From the NCBI GenBank assembly GCA_003210025.1, contig QCNW01000002.1, positions 1-64,000 of the forward strand: a DNA stretch of 64,000 nucleotides, written 5' to 3'. Position numbers and translations under genes: made by a program. The stretch comes from Pelagibacteraceae bacterium AG-426-M19 (lineage in GTDB: Bacteria > Pseudomonadota > Alphaproteobacteria > Pelagibacterales > Pelagibacteraceae). A model generated the notes under the pieces. That model was not told the origin of the DNA, made no database searches, and saw only the letters and a program-made list of their open reading frames with translations. Of this stretch, positions 28,937 to 37,304 are shown in pieces. Position 1 is the first letter of the stretch. Every line of letters begins with the position of its first letter.

Positions 28937-30891
28937 TACGATTTTAATTCAATAAGATTTTTATATTCATTTAAAGCAGATGGATTGGATAATGCTTCAA
29001 TATTATTTATTTTATTACCATCTATTATATTTTTAACAGCTACCTCTACAATTTTACCATTCTTAGTTCTGGGAATATCATTTACTGCAATTATTTTAGC
29101 AGGTACATGTCTTGGAGAAGCCTCATATCTAATTGTTGTTTTTAATTTCGAAATTAATTTTTCATTTAATCTATTATTTTTTGATAATATTACAAAAAGT
29201 ATTATTCTTACATCATTATCCCAAGATTGACCTACTACGATAGACTCTTTTACTTCTTTAAATTTTTCTACAACAGAATAAATTTCAGCTGTGCCAAGTC
29301 TAACACCGCCTGGGTTTAATGTTGCATCAGATCTTCCATAAATAATATAAGACCCATTATTCTTTCTCTCGGCATAATCTCCATGATGCCAAATATGTTT
29401 AAATTTTGAAAAATAAGCTTTTTTATATTTAACTTTTCCAGGATCATTCCAAAATTTTAAAGGCATTGATGGAAAAGAGTTTCTGCAAACTAATTCTCCT
29501 TTTTTATTTAAAATTGATTTACCTTTTTCAGAAAACACTGCTGTATCCATGCCAAGACCGTTGTTTTGTATTTCGCCAATGTTTACAGATGAATAAATGT
29601 TTCCATTTACAAAACAGGAGACAATATCTGTTCCTCCAGAAATAGATGCTAAATGAACATTTTTTTTTATATTTCTGTAAACAAATTCAAAACCATCTTT
29701 AGAAAGTGGAGATCCTGTAGAACAAATCGTTTTTAAAAACTTGAGTTTTATTTTTTCTTTTACCTTAACATTCTGTTTAATAAGTTGATCAATATATTTC
29801 GCACTTATACCAAATAGAGTAACTTTCTCCTTATTTGCAATTTTTAGCAATAACTCTGGAGATTTATGCATTGGAAAACCATCAAATAGCAATATTGATG
29901 CTTTAGATGCTAGAGCTGTAACAAGCCAATTCCACATCATCCATCCACAAGTTGTAAAGTAAAATACATTATCATTTGGTTTTATATTGCAATGTAATTG
30001 ATGCTCTTTCAAATGTTGCAATAAAACACCACCAGATCTATGGCAAATACATTTTGGTTTACCTGTAGTGCCGCTTGAGTATAAAATTGCTAATTCGTGG
30101 TCAAAACCAAATTTTTTTAATTTATTTCTGCTTATTTCAAGTTTTTTAATCTCATTGAAATTATAAATTTTTATATTTTTAATTTTGTTATATTTTCTTA
30201 ATTTTTTTCCAGGATAATTTAAAATTAATACTGATTTTATACTTTTTATTTTTTTTAATATTTTAGGCAATCTCTCAATAATATTTATTTCCTTTCCGTT
30301 GTAATAATATTTATCAGTGATAACTAGTAATTTAGGTTTAATTTGGGAAAAACGTTCGATAACACCAGGTACACCAAAATCAGGTGAGCACGAGCTCCAG
30401 ATTGCTCCTATAGCGCTAGCACCTAAAAAACACTCAACTGTTTCTATCTGATTTGGAGTATATGCTGCTATCCTATCCTTTTCAGAAATATTTATTTTTT
30501 TGTAAAATGTAATTATTTTTTTTACATCTATATTAAGTTCTTTCCAGGATTTTTGCTCTCTGTAACCATTTTCACTAACAAATGTTATAGCTTTTTGATT
30601 GGAATTTTTAGCTAAAAGATTTTCTGCAAAATTCAATTTTGAATTAACAAAAAACTTACTATTAATAAGGTCCTTTGTTAGTTTAAATTTATCAGTTTTT
30701 GCTCCAATTATTTCAAAATAGTTCCAAATAGAATTCCAAAAATCTTTTGGATTTTTTACACTCCAGTTTAGTAACTTTTTATATTTTCCAGAAAAATTGT
30801 ATTTATAATTCTTTGAAACAAACTTCTCGTATTTAAATAAATTCGAATTTTTTATAAGTTCTCTTGACGGTTCCCAAAGTTTTTTAGGCAT
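28936..30891 (-). CDS. Acetoacetyl-CoA synthetase
   Basis: AMP-forming ligase that activates acetoacetate to acetoacetyl-CoA. The 651 residues match this subgroup rather than acetate-CoA ligase: N-terminal LWEPS, the P-loop YSSGTTGKPKCICH, the conserved TTCGWMMWNW, SISGGTDIVSCFV, and the C-terminal catalytic-lysine motif PRTKNGKIVEVAVKN. It would be the first gene of a leftward unit with the aminotransferase and transporter, and would be needed to use ketone-type or polyhydroxybutyrate-derived carbon. Confidence 0.92.
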   Translation of the reverse strand: MPKKLWEPSRELIKNSNLFKYEKFVSKNYKYNFSGKYKKLLNWSVKNPKDFWNSIWNYFEIIGAKTDKFKLTKDLINSKFFVNSKLNFAENLLAKNSNQKAITFVSENGYREQKSWKELNIDVKKIITFYKKINISEKDRIAAYTPNQIETVECFLGASAIGAIWSSCSPDFGVPGVIERFSQIKPKLLVITDKYYYNGKEINIIERLPKILKKIKSIKSVLILNYPGKKLRKYNKIKNIKIYNFNEIKKLEISRNKLKKFGFDHELAILYSSGTTGKPKCICHRSGGVLLQHLKEHQLHCNIKPNDNVFYFTTCGWMMWNWLVTALASKASILLFDGFPMHKSPELLLKIANKEKVTLFGISAKYIDQLIKQNVKVKEKIKLKFLKTICSTGSPLSKDGFEFVYRNIKKNVHLASISGGTDIVSCFVNGNIYSSVNIGEIQNNGLGMDTAVFSEKGKSILNKKGELVCRNSFPSMPLKFWNDPGKVKYKKAYFSKFKHIWHHGDYAERKNNGSYIIYGRSDATLNPGGVRLGTAEIYSVVEKFKEVKESIVVGQSWDNDVRIILFVILSKNNRLNEKLISKLKTTIRYEASPRHVPAKIIAVNDIPRTKNGKIVEVAVKNIIDGNKINNIEALSNPSALNEYKNLIELKS

Positions 30892-31053
30892 TAAAAATTT
30901 ATATTTATATTGTAAAATTTATGCTAACCTTAGATGATAAAAATTGAAAATGAGAACTTTTTCCTATCTGATTCGGACTAGTTTTAGTCTATTTTTGTTC
31001 TTTTTGAGTAACAAAATATAGTAGGCCAAAAAAAGATCATACTAAAAGTTGAT
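30892..31053. promoter_or_regulatory. Divergent promoter region, acetoacetyl-CoA synthetase / Suv3-like helicase
   Basis: This 162-base gap lies between two divergent genes and should hold both promoters. For the helicase, TATAGT at 31017-31022 with TTGTTC at 30995-31000 (16-base spacer) is a plausible sigma-70-type pair. A small stem-loop (GACTA-GTTT-TAGTC) lies at 30976-30989. No known regulator site is obvious. Confidence 0.35.
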
Positions 31054-33534
31054 ATGTCAAAAAATAAGATCACAGCAGTCCTTGGACCTACAAATACTGG
31101 TAAAACTTTTTTAGCTATAGAAACTATGCTTTCATTCGACACAGGAATGATAGGATTTCCACTAAGACTTCTAGCAAGAGAAGTTTACGACAAAATAATA
31201 CAAAAAGTAGACGCTTCCAAGGTAGCTCTTATTACAGGGGAAGAAAAAATTATACCACTTAATGCTAAGTATTTTTTATGTACTGTAGAATCAATGCCTG
31301 TAGACAAGGTTTTAGATTTCGTAGGTATTGATGAAATTCAAATGTGTTCTGATCATGAGCGAGGTCATATTTTTACAGATAGATTATTAAATCTAAGAGG
31401 TGAAAAATTAACAATGTTAATGGGTTCAAATACTATTAAAAATATTATTCAAAAGCTTGATGAAGATGTTGAATTTATAAACAAACAAAGATTATCAAAG
31501 CTATCATTTGGAGGACACAAAAAAATTTCAAGAATTGAGAGAAAAAGCGCAATTATAGCTTTTTCAACAGAAGAGGTTTACGCGATTGCTGAATTATTAA
31601 GAAGACAAAAAGGTGGTGCAGCAATTGTGATGGGATCTCTTAGTCCTAAAACTAGAAATGCCCAAGTAAATTTATATCAATCAGGGGACGTCGATTATCT
31701 AGTTGCTACTGATGCTATTGGAATGGGAATAAATATGGATTTAGATCATGTTTACTTCTCAAACTTTAAAAAGTTTGATGGAAAAAAAATAAGAAGACTA
31801 AAAATATCAGAAATTGGACAAATTGCAGGAAGAGCTGGTCGATATTTAAATAATGGGAGTTTTGGTATTACAGGAGACTGTGGTGAGATTAACCCAGAAG
31901 AGATTGAATTTTTAGAAAATCACAATTTTCCGGAAATACAGAATATATTTTGGAGAAATTCCAACATAAAATTCAATAATAAAGAAAATCTACTTAAATC
32001 ATTAGAAGAAAAACCTGATAAAGATTGGTTAAGAAGAGTTGGAGAATGTGAAGATGAGAAAGTTTTAAAATATTTTTTAAAAGAAAATAATATCTCTATA
32101 GAGAATAATTCAAACATTTTAAAAATTCTGTGGGAATGCTGTCAAATACCTGACTTTGTAAAGAAAACTTATGGCCATCATTTGGAAGTTGTAGGTAAGG
32201 TATTTAATTTTTTAACAAGTGAAGAAAAAAAAGTACCAAATCATTATATGAAAAAACAACTTTCAATGCTTGATAAACTTGATGGGAACGTAGACTCAAT
32301 TTCAAATAGAATTTCCAATGTTAGAACTTGGTCATATGTTTCAAATAAATCTAATTGGGTTGAGAACCAGGATTATTGGATTGAAAGAACTAAAAACTTA
32401 GAAGATAAATTATCTGATAGACTTCACGACGAATTAACTAAAACATTTATAGATAAAAGAGCCAGCGTTTTAGCAAAAGGCTTAAAGCAAGATATTGAAT
32501 TAAAAACCGAGATTATTAATAAAGAAAAAGTATTAATAAACGGTCAATATATTGGAATTTTAAAAGGTTTAAAGTTGCAATTAGATTTAAAGGTAGATGC
32601 CTTAGATGCAGATATTAAATCATTAAAAAAAGCTGCTAGGCAAAATGTAGGTCCAGAAATAATTAATAGAATACAACAAATAATAGATACTGGACTTATA
32701 GAGTTAAAAGATGATTTTAAAATTTATTGGAGAAATGATCCTATAGCGAAACTAATACCTGGATCTGATTACCTTAATCCAAAAATAGATTTAATAATTG
32801 ATGAAATGATTGAAAATAACGAAAGAAACAATTTAAATGATTATCTAAATCAATGGATTATAAAAAAAGTTGAAACTGAACTAAATAGCTTAATTGAATT
32901 AAAAAATATTAAGGAGGAAAACCCTGAACTTAGAGCTTTAGCTTACAGACTTTACGAAAATAATGGTGTTATAAAAAGATCAAATATCTATGAGTACTTA
33001 AAAAAAATCAACCAAGATGATAGAAAAAAATTAAGAAAGCTGGGGGTAAAGTTTGGAAGATACCACATATTTCTATTTAAGTTATTCAAACCAAATTCTG
33101 TGTCATTAAGAATATTGTTATGGAAAAATTATAATAATAAATTTTTAAATTTATCACCACCAACTTTTGGATTAAACTTTTTGAATAATATGAAATTTGC
33201 GAATAAAGATTTTATGTTACTTTGTGGCTTTGAAAAATTTGATGATATATACGTTAGAATAGATATACTTGAAAGATTATTCTTACTTATATTCAATTCC
33301 GATAAAGATGATAAAAAAGAGATAAAAGTCACACCTGAAATGTTAAATTTGTTGGGTTGTTCAAAAGAAAACTTTCAAAGACTGTTAAAAAGAATGGACT
33401 ATAGAATTTATGAGAAAGATAAAGAGTTTTTTATAAAATACTTACCAGCAAAAAAGAAAATTGTAAAAAAACAAGACAAAAAGGACTATTCTAATAATCC
33501 ATTCAGTGTATTAAACCAATTAAACTTAAAATAA
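31054..33534 (+). CDS. Suv3-like DExH RNA helicase
   Basis: ATP-dependent RNA helicase of the alphaproteobacterial/mitochondrial Suv3 type; Suv3 is the degradosome helicase partner of RNase II or PNPase in mitochondria. The 826 residues have Walker A GPTNTGKT (11-18), Walker B-type DEIQ (93-96), and motif VI QIAGRAGR (256-263), followed by the Suv3 region and a long basic helical tail. It starts the plus-strand unit helicase-TerB-ferredoxin-CarD; its stop overlaps the TerB start by one base (TAATG). Confidence 0.9.
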   Translation: MSKNKITAVLGPTNTGKTFLAIETMLSFDTGMIGFPLRLLAREVYDKIIQKVDASKVALITGEEKIIPLNAKYFLCTVESMPVDKVLDFVGIDEIQMCSDHERGHIFTDRLLNLRGEKLTMLMGSNTIKNIIQKLDEDVEFINKQRLSKLSFGGHKKISRIERKSAIIAFSTEEVYAIAELLRRQKGGAAIVMGSLSPKTRNAQVNLYQSGDVDYLVATDAIGMGINMDLDHVYFSNFKKFDGKKIRRLKISEIGQIAGRAGRYLNNGSFGITGDCGEINPEEIEFLENHNFPEIQNIFWRNSNIKFNNKENLLKSLEEKPDKDWLRRVGECEDEKVLKYFLKENNISIENNSNILKILWECCQIPDFVKKTYGHHLEVVGKVFNFLTSEEKKVPNHYMKKQLSMLDKLDGNVDSISNRISNVRTWSYVSNKSNWVENQDYWIERTKNLEDKLSDRLHDELTKTFIDKRASVLAKGLKQDIELKTEIINKEKVLINGQYIGILKGLKLQLDLKVDALDADIKSLKKAARQNVGPEIINRIQQIIDTGLIELKDDFKIYWRNDPIAKLIPGSDYLNPKIDLIIDEMIENNERNNLNDYLNQWIIKKVETELNSLIELKNIKEENPELRALAYRLYENNGVIKRSNIYEYLKKINQDDRKKLRKLGVKFGRYHIFLFKLFKPNSVSLRILLWKNYNNKFLNLSPPTFGLNFLNNMKFANKDFMLLCGFEKFDDIYVRIDILERLFLLIFNSDKDDKKEIKVTPEMLNLLGCSKENFQRLLKRMDYRIYEKDKEFFIKYLPAKKKIVKKQDKKDYSNNPFSVLNQLNLK

Positions 33535-33959
33535 TGTTTAGTTTATTTAAAAAAGATAGAGAGAATGAAAAAAATGAAGATCATTTATCTTTAATTAGTA
33601 TTGCTGCTCTTCTAATACACTCAGCAAAAATAGATGAAAATTTTACTGATAAAGAAAGAACTATAATTAAGAATGCATTAATTGAAATGGGTGCTAATAA
33701 GAGTAAATTAGATGAGATAATAAAAGAAGCAGAATTGAAAGAAAAAGATTCAAACCAAATTCTAGAGTTTACCAAAGAAGTAAAAAATAAAAATATTGAT
33801 GAAAAAAAGATAGTTATAGAAGCGTTATGGAATATAATTTATTCAGATGAAAATGCCGATATTTATGAAACTAACTTAATGAGGAGACTTTCTGGATTAT
33901 TATATCTTGATCATAAAATAGTTGGAGATATAAAAGAAAAAATCAAATCAAATCAATGA
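33534..33959 (+). CDS. TerB-like protein
   Basis: Small acidic, helical protein of the TerB family (named from tellurite resistance; its function here is unknown). The 141 residues contain [32 protein letters not shown], a typical TerB helix pair with acidic residues, and [20 protein letters not shown]. The gene is translationally coupled on both sides (TAATG with the helicase, ATGA with ferredoxin). In other alphaproteobacteria this position is, from memory, often held by an S4 RNA-binding protein. Confidence 0.8.
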   Translation: MFSLFKKDRENEKNEDHLSLISIAALLIHSAKIDENFTDKERTIIKNALIEMGANKSKLDEIIKEAELKEKDSNQILEFTKEVKNKNIDEKKIVIEALWNIIYSDENADIYETNLMRRLSGLLYLDHKIVGDIKEKIKSNQ

Positions 33960-34282
33960 CATACTTGGTTAATGATAAATGTATAAAATGTAAACACACT
34001 ACTTGTGTTGATGTATGTCCGGTTGATTGTTTCTATGAAGGAAAAAATATGCTTGTAATTAAACCTGATGAGTGTATAGATTGTGGCGTTTGTGAGCCGG
34101 AATGTCCAATAGACGCGATCATTTCAGACACAGAAAATGGGAGTGAAAAATGGTTAGAGGTTAATAAAAAATATTCAGAAATTTGGCCCAATATTTCAGA
34201 GTCAAAAGAACCCCTACCAGAACACGAAAAATACAAAAATGAGGAAAATAAGTTTGATAAATACTTTAAAGAAAACGTTTAA
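33956..34282 (+). CDS. fdxA: 7Fe-8S ferredoxin, FdxA type
   Basis: Small cytoplasmic electron carrier with one [3Fe-4S] and one [4Fe-4S] cluster. The 108 residues hold cluster cysteines in [18 protein letters not shown] (near 10-27) and [16 protein letters not shown], followed by the usual acidic C-terminal extension. Length is normal. It overlaps TerB by ATGA, and the CarD gene begins inside its last 44 bases in another frame. Confidence 0.95.
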   Translation: MTYLVNDKCIKCKHTTCVDVCPVDCFYEGKNMLVIKPDECIDCGVCEPECPIDAIISDTENGSEKWLEVNKKYSEIWPNISESKEPLPEHEKYKNEENKFDKYFKENV

Positions 34283-35111
34283 AACAAAAAAAGTAAATAA
34301 AAAGAAAAATATTAAATCTTTAGATAAAAAAAAAAAATTAAAAAAAGTAAATATCTCCACTAAAGCGAAAAAAATAAAAACTGTTTCTAAAATAAAAAAA
34401 GTAAAAACTCAAAAAAAAAATACTAAATCAATTAAATCAAAACAATTAAAAGTAAATAAAAAAGACAATGTTGAAAATAATGAAAGTTTACATAGGATTT
34501 CGAAAATAAATGAACAAAAACCTGAAATAAAAAAAGTAAAAAAACAAGATACTGAAAAAAAAGAATATAAAGTAAAAGACTATGTAGTTTACCCTAAACA
34601 TGGTGTTGGTCAAATCACAGAATTTAGAAAAATGAATATTGGTGGTATAGAAATAGAAGCCTATATATTAAAATTCGAGAAAGATAAAGCAAACGGGATG
34701 GTGCCAGTAAATAAACAATCACACCTGAGGCCATTAGCAACAATTAATCAAGTTAATAAATGTATAAGTATTTTAAAGAGTAAGCCAAAAATCAAGAGAA
34801 GTATGTGGAGTAGAAGAGCGCAAGAATATGAAGCAAAAATTTCATCTGGAAAAATATATGAGTTGGCTGAAGTTGTAAGAGATTTAAATAAAGGTGATGA
34901 TTTAATGGTTGATCAATCTTATAGTGAGAGACAACTTTTCGAAAAAGCTTACGATAGAATACTCACTGAGTTCCAAATAGTTTTAAATATGAATTTAGAA
35001 GATACACAAAAGAAACTTGATAAAGCTTTAAAAAGAAATATGGAAAAACAAGTACAAAGATTAGAAAGTAAGCCTGTAGAGGGTGAGATTTCAGAAGAAG
35101 TAGCTAAATAA
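34239..35111 (+). CDS. CarD/CdnL-family transcription regulator with Lys-rich N-terminal tail
   Basis: CarD/CdnL proteins bind RNA polymerase beta and stabilise the promoter open complex. The CarD domain begins near residue 110 ([22 protein letters not shown]) and runs through LRPLA and [13 protein letters not shown] to about residue 270. Ahead of it is a strongly basic tail of about 105 residues, mostly Lys with Ile, Val, Thr and Ser. CarD proteins are usually 160-170 residues, so this tail is extra. The only plausible starts are ATG 34239 (44 bases inside fdxA) or TTG 34254; no later start in frame precedes the domain. I see no Shine-Dalgarno, so the exact start is uncertain. Confidence 0.85.
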   Translation: MRKISLINTLKKTFKTKKVNKKKNIKSLDKKKKLKKVNISTKAKKIKTVSKIKKVKTQKKNTKSIKSKQLKVNKKDNVENNESLHRISKINEQKPEIKKVKKQDTEKKEYKVKDYVVYPKHGVGQITEFRKMNIGGIEIEAYILKFEKDKANGMVPVNKQSHLRPLATINQVNKCISILKSKPKIKRSMWSRRAQEYEAKISSGKIYELAEVVRDLNKGDDLMVDQSYSERQLFEKAYDRILTEFQIVLNMNLEDTQKKLDKALKRNMEKQVQRLESKPVEGEISEEVAK

Positions 35112-35113
35112 AA

Positions 35114-35148
35114 AAACGCTTCCCACGCAAGCGCCATGAGAAGCGTTT
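35114..35148 (-). terminator. Terminator of the basic-peptide gene (possibly bidirectional)
   Basis: A 9-bp stem (AAACGCTTC with GAAGCGTTT) encloses a 17-base loop. Read on the minus strand it is followed by seven T residues, making a good intrinsic terminator 19 bases past the basic-peptide stop. Read on the plus strand, after CarD, the T-run is weaker, so it may work partly in both directions. Confidence 0.75.
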
Positions 35149-35166
35149 GTTAAAAAGAATACTAAA

Positions 35167-35250
35167 CTATTTTCTTCTTTTCTTTTTAGCTTTTTTCTTA
35201 GCTTTTTTCTTAGTTTTCTTTTTAGCAGCTTTTTTTCTTCTTTTAGCCAT
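35167..35250 (-). CDS. Tiny, extremely Lys/Arg-rich protein (27 residues)
   Basis: A 27-codon gene with 16 Lys and 4 Arg, the rest mainly Ala (5), plus Met and one Thr. It begins MAKRRKKAAKKK and ends KKKRRK. It has an unusually good Shine-Dalgarno (GGGAG, six bases before ATG) and its own terminator, so I regard it as real. The composition resembles the C-terminal tails of histone H1 or AlgP-type nucleic-acid-binding proteins. I do not recognise a family. It may bind DNA, RNA or the ribosome; the neighbouring CarD has a similarly basic tail. Confidence 0.75.
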   Translation of the reverse strand: MAKRRKKAAKKKTKKKAKKKAKKKRRK

Positions 35251-35256
35251 CTTTAG

Positions 35257-35261
35257 CTCCC
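35257..35261 (-). promoter_or_regulatory. Ribosome binding site of the basic-peptide gene
   Basis: GGGAG on the minus strand with a 6-base spacer to ATG. It stands out because many start codons in this window have no recognisable Shine-Dalgarno, and supports real translation of the 27-codon ORF. Confidence 0.75.
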
Positions 35262-35272
35262 TTTTTTTAATT

Positions 35273-35291
35273 ACGAATCTTTTTGATTCGT
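35273..35291 (-). promoter_or_regulatory. Inverted repeat in the leader of the basic-peptide gene
   Basis: ACGAATC and GATTCGT (7-bp arms, 5-base spacer TTTTT) flanked by AATTA and TAATT. It lies 23 bases upstream of the ATG, so it may be a 5'-UTR hairpin or an operator. Confidence 0.45.
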
Positions 35292-35434
35292 TTAATTACC
35301 TTTTTGTATTTTTTTTGAATAGTTATGTCAATTACATAATTTTTTGTACTTAATTAATTTTTTTTTAAAAAAATAAAAAAAAATAATTAAAAAAAAGTTA
35401 AGTAAAATAAGGATTATTAAACAATTTTTTTCAA
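35292..35434. other. Very AT-rich intergenic stretch with imperfect palindrome
   Basis: Positions 35350-35396 contain only A and T. Arms 35350-35366 and 35375-35390 form an imperfect T/A hairpin. It lies between the basic-peptide gene and the acyl-CoA synthetase stop. It could be a terminator for the synthetase or a flexible, low-stability promoter region; I cannot decide. Confidence 0.4.
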
Positions 35435-37144
35435 TTAACTATAAAGATTTTCAAAATTCATTTTATATTTATTTATAATTTTGTATCTTTTTAACTTTAA
35501 TGTCGGAGTTAACATTCCATTTTCAATTGAAAATTTTTCTTTAATTAAAAAAAACTTTTTAATATTTTCTATTTTAGAAAGATTATTATTTAAATTATTT
35601 ATAGCATTATTAATTTCTTCATTTGTAATATTAACAAATTCATCATTTAGAACTAATAACGCTACCAAATAAGGTTTGTTATCTCCATATACTACTGCTT
35701 GATCAACGAATTCTAAATTTACTAATTCATTTTCAATTTTTAGTGGAGAAATATTATCCCCTCCAGGGGTAATGATAATATCTTTTTTTCTATCAGTAAT
35801 TTTTAAAAAACTATTTTCTAATTCTCCAATATCTCCTGTATGAAGCCAACCATCTTTTAAGACTTTATCGGTCTCTTCTTTATTATTCCAATAACCCAAC
35901 ATTACATTTTCACCTTTTACTAAAATCTCACCATCCTCAGCTATTTTAACTGAATTTCCCTTAAATGGTGGGCCAACAGTATCTATTCTAATATCATCTA
36001 TTGGATTGCAGCTCACAACGGGAGAAGTTTCCGTTAAGCCATAACCTTGTAAAGTTGGTAAACCAATAGCATTGAGAAAATAGCCAACCTCTTTATCTAA
36101 GGCACCACCTCCAGAAACGAATGATTTAAGGGAACCACCAAATTGTGATTTTATTTTTTTTCTTACTAATTTCTCTAGAATGTTATCTTGTAGTTTCTCA
36201 AAAAAAGTTAAATTTTCTTTTTTTATTTTTTTTAGACCTAACTCTAGCATTTTATATATTAATTTTTTTTTCAACCCTGTCGTTTTTTTAAAGCTTGCAT
36301 TAATTTTTTGATAAAGGTTTTGGTAAAATCTTGGTACAGCAGTCATAATTTCTGGTGAACAATCACCCATATTCTTAACTAATTTGTCGATGCTCTCAGC
36401 ATAAAAAATTCTAGCTGCTACAGTGATTTGTACAAATTGGACAGTGTGCTCGTAAGAATGTGAAAGTGGAAGCCAAGTAAGAAACCTGGGTTGTTTTTTA
36501 GTTAATAATGGTTTTAGAATATCTATTGCGCCCTCACAATTATTTAAGATGCCTCCATGACTCAAAATCACTCCCTTGGGATTTCCCTGTGTACCTGAAG
36601 TATAAATTATACATGATGGATCTTTTCTTAAAGCTAAAGATTTGTGAATTGGTAAATTTTTTTTATTATTATTTTTTTTTAAGTCTTCTAAATTAATATA
36701 TTCAAATTCAACATTTGGTAATTTTTCAAAAGAAAATATTTTTTTTATAAATTTTTTGTCCTTAATAATGTTTTTTAATTTATTGAATTGTCCAATGTTT
36801 GAAACAAAAATTACACTTGGGGTACAATCATTGATAATATAATTATAGTCATTCTCCGCATAAGTTGTGTAAGCTGGAACAGTTATCCCATCTGATAGCA
36901 TAATAGACAAGTCTGCAATAAACCATTCTGGTCTATTTTCAGAAATTAATAAACATCTATCACCTTTTGATATTACTTTTCTTAATTCATTGGAAACTAA
37001 ATTAATAAAATCGTAGGTTTCTTGCCAAGAGTAATTTTTTCTTTTGTCACCCAAAGTTGATAATAAAGTTTTATTTTTATCAATTTGTTTATTAAATTGA
37101 TCAAAAAATAATTCATTTAAATTATTAATTTGTTTTAAGTTCAT
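35435..37144 (-). CDS. AMP-binding long-chain acyl-CoA synthetase
   Basis: Fatty acid-CoA ligase. It has the P-loop IIYTSGTQGNPKGVILSHGG, LQGYGLTETSPVVSCNP, and the signature GWLHTGDIGELENSFLKITDRKKD. I chose ATG 37144 (569 residues): an in-frame upstream codon at 37162 falls inside tRNA-Leu and would add only six residues read from tRNA sequence. It may be used for fatty-acid activation for membrane lipids or degradation. Confidence 0.9.
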   Translation of the reverse strand: MNLKQINNLNELFFDQFNKQIDKNKTLLSTLGDKRKNYSWQETYDFINLVSNELRKVISKGDRCLLISENRPEWFIADLSIMLSDGITVPAYTTYAENDYNYIINDCTPSVIFVSNIGQFNKLKNIIKDKKFIKKIFSFEKLPNVEFEYINLEDLKKNNNKKNLPIHKSLALRKDPSCIIYTSGTQGNPKGVILSHGGILNNCEGAIDILKPLLTKKQPRFLTWLPLSHSYEHTVQFVQITVAARIFYAESIDKLVKNMGDCSPEIMTAVPRFYQNLYQKINASFKKTTGLKKKLIYKMLELGLKKIKKENLTFFEKLQDNILEKLVRKKIKSQFGGSLKSFVSGGGALDKEVGYFLNAIGLPTLQGYGLTETSPVVSCNPIDDIRIDTVGPPFKGNSVKIAEDGEILVKGENVMLGYWNNKEETDKVLKDGWLHTGDIGELENSFLKITDRKKDIIITPGGDNISPLKIENELVNLEFVDQAVVYGDNKPYLVALLVLNDEFVNITNEEINNAINNLNNNLSKIENIKKFFLIKEKFSIENGMLTPTLKLKRYKIINKYKMNFENLYS

Positions 37145-37152
37145 ATAATTTT

Positions 37153-37239
37153 TGGTGGGCAAAGAGAGAATCGAACTCTCACAGTATTGCTACTATTGGA
37201 TTTTGAGTCCAACGCGTCTACCAGTTCCGCCATTCGCCC
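37153..37239 (-). tRNA. tRNA-Leu (anticodon CAA)
   Basis: The 87-nt cloverleaf has acceptor stem GGGCGAA paired with TTTGCCC, a leucine-type long variable arm, anticodon stem TTGGA/TCCAA with loop CTCAAAA (anticodon CAA), T-loop GTTCGAT and encoded CCA at 37153-37155. It reads UUG. Its 3' end is nine bases from the acyl-CoA synthetase start, so they may be co-transcribed. Confidence 0.96.
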
Positions 37240-37304
37240 ATTTATTTTTAGTTTCATAGAATATAAATAATAGTATTAAAACACTATTTATATTAAAAGA
37301 AAAT

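Noticed and set aside
35147..35353. Plus-strand 68-codon hydrophobic ORF rich in Phe and Leu
   Set aside because: It is the complementary reading of the Lys-codon-rich basic-peptide gene, so long TTT/CTT runs are expected. It lacks a good start and SD and overlaps the terminator.
37145..37162. Upstream start for the acyl-CoA synthetase
   Set aside because: It overlaps the 3' end of tRNA-Leu; ATG 37144 is better.
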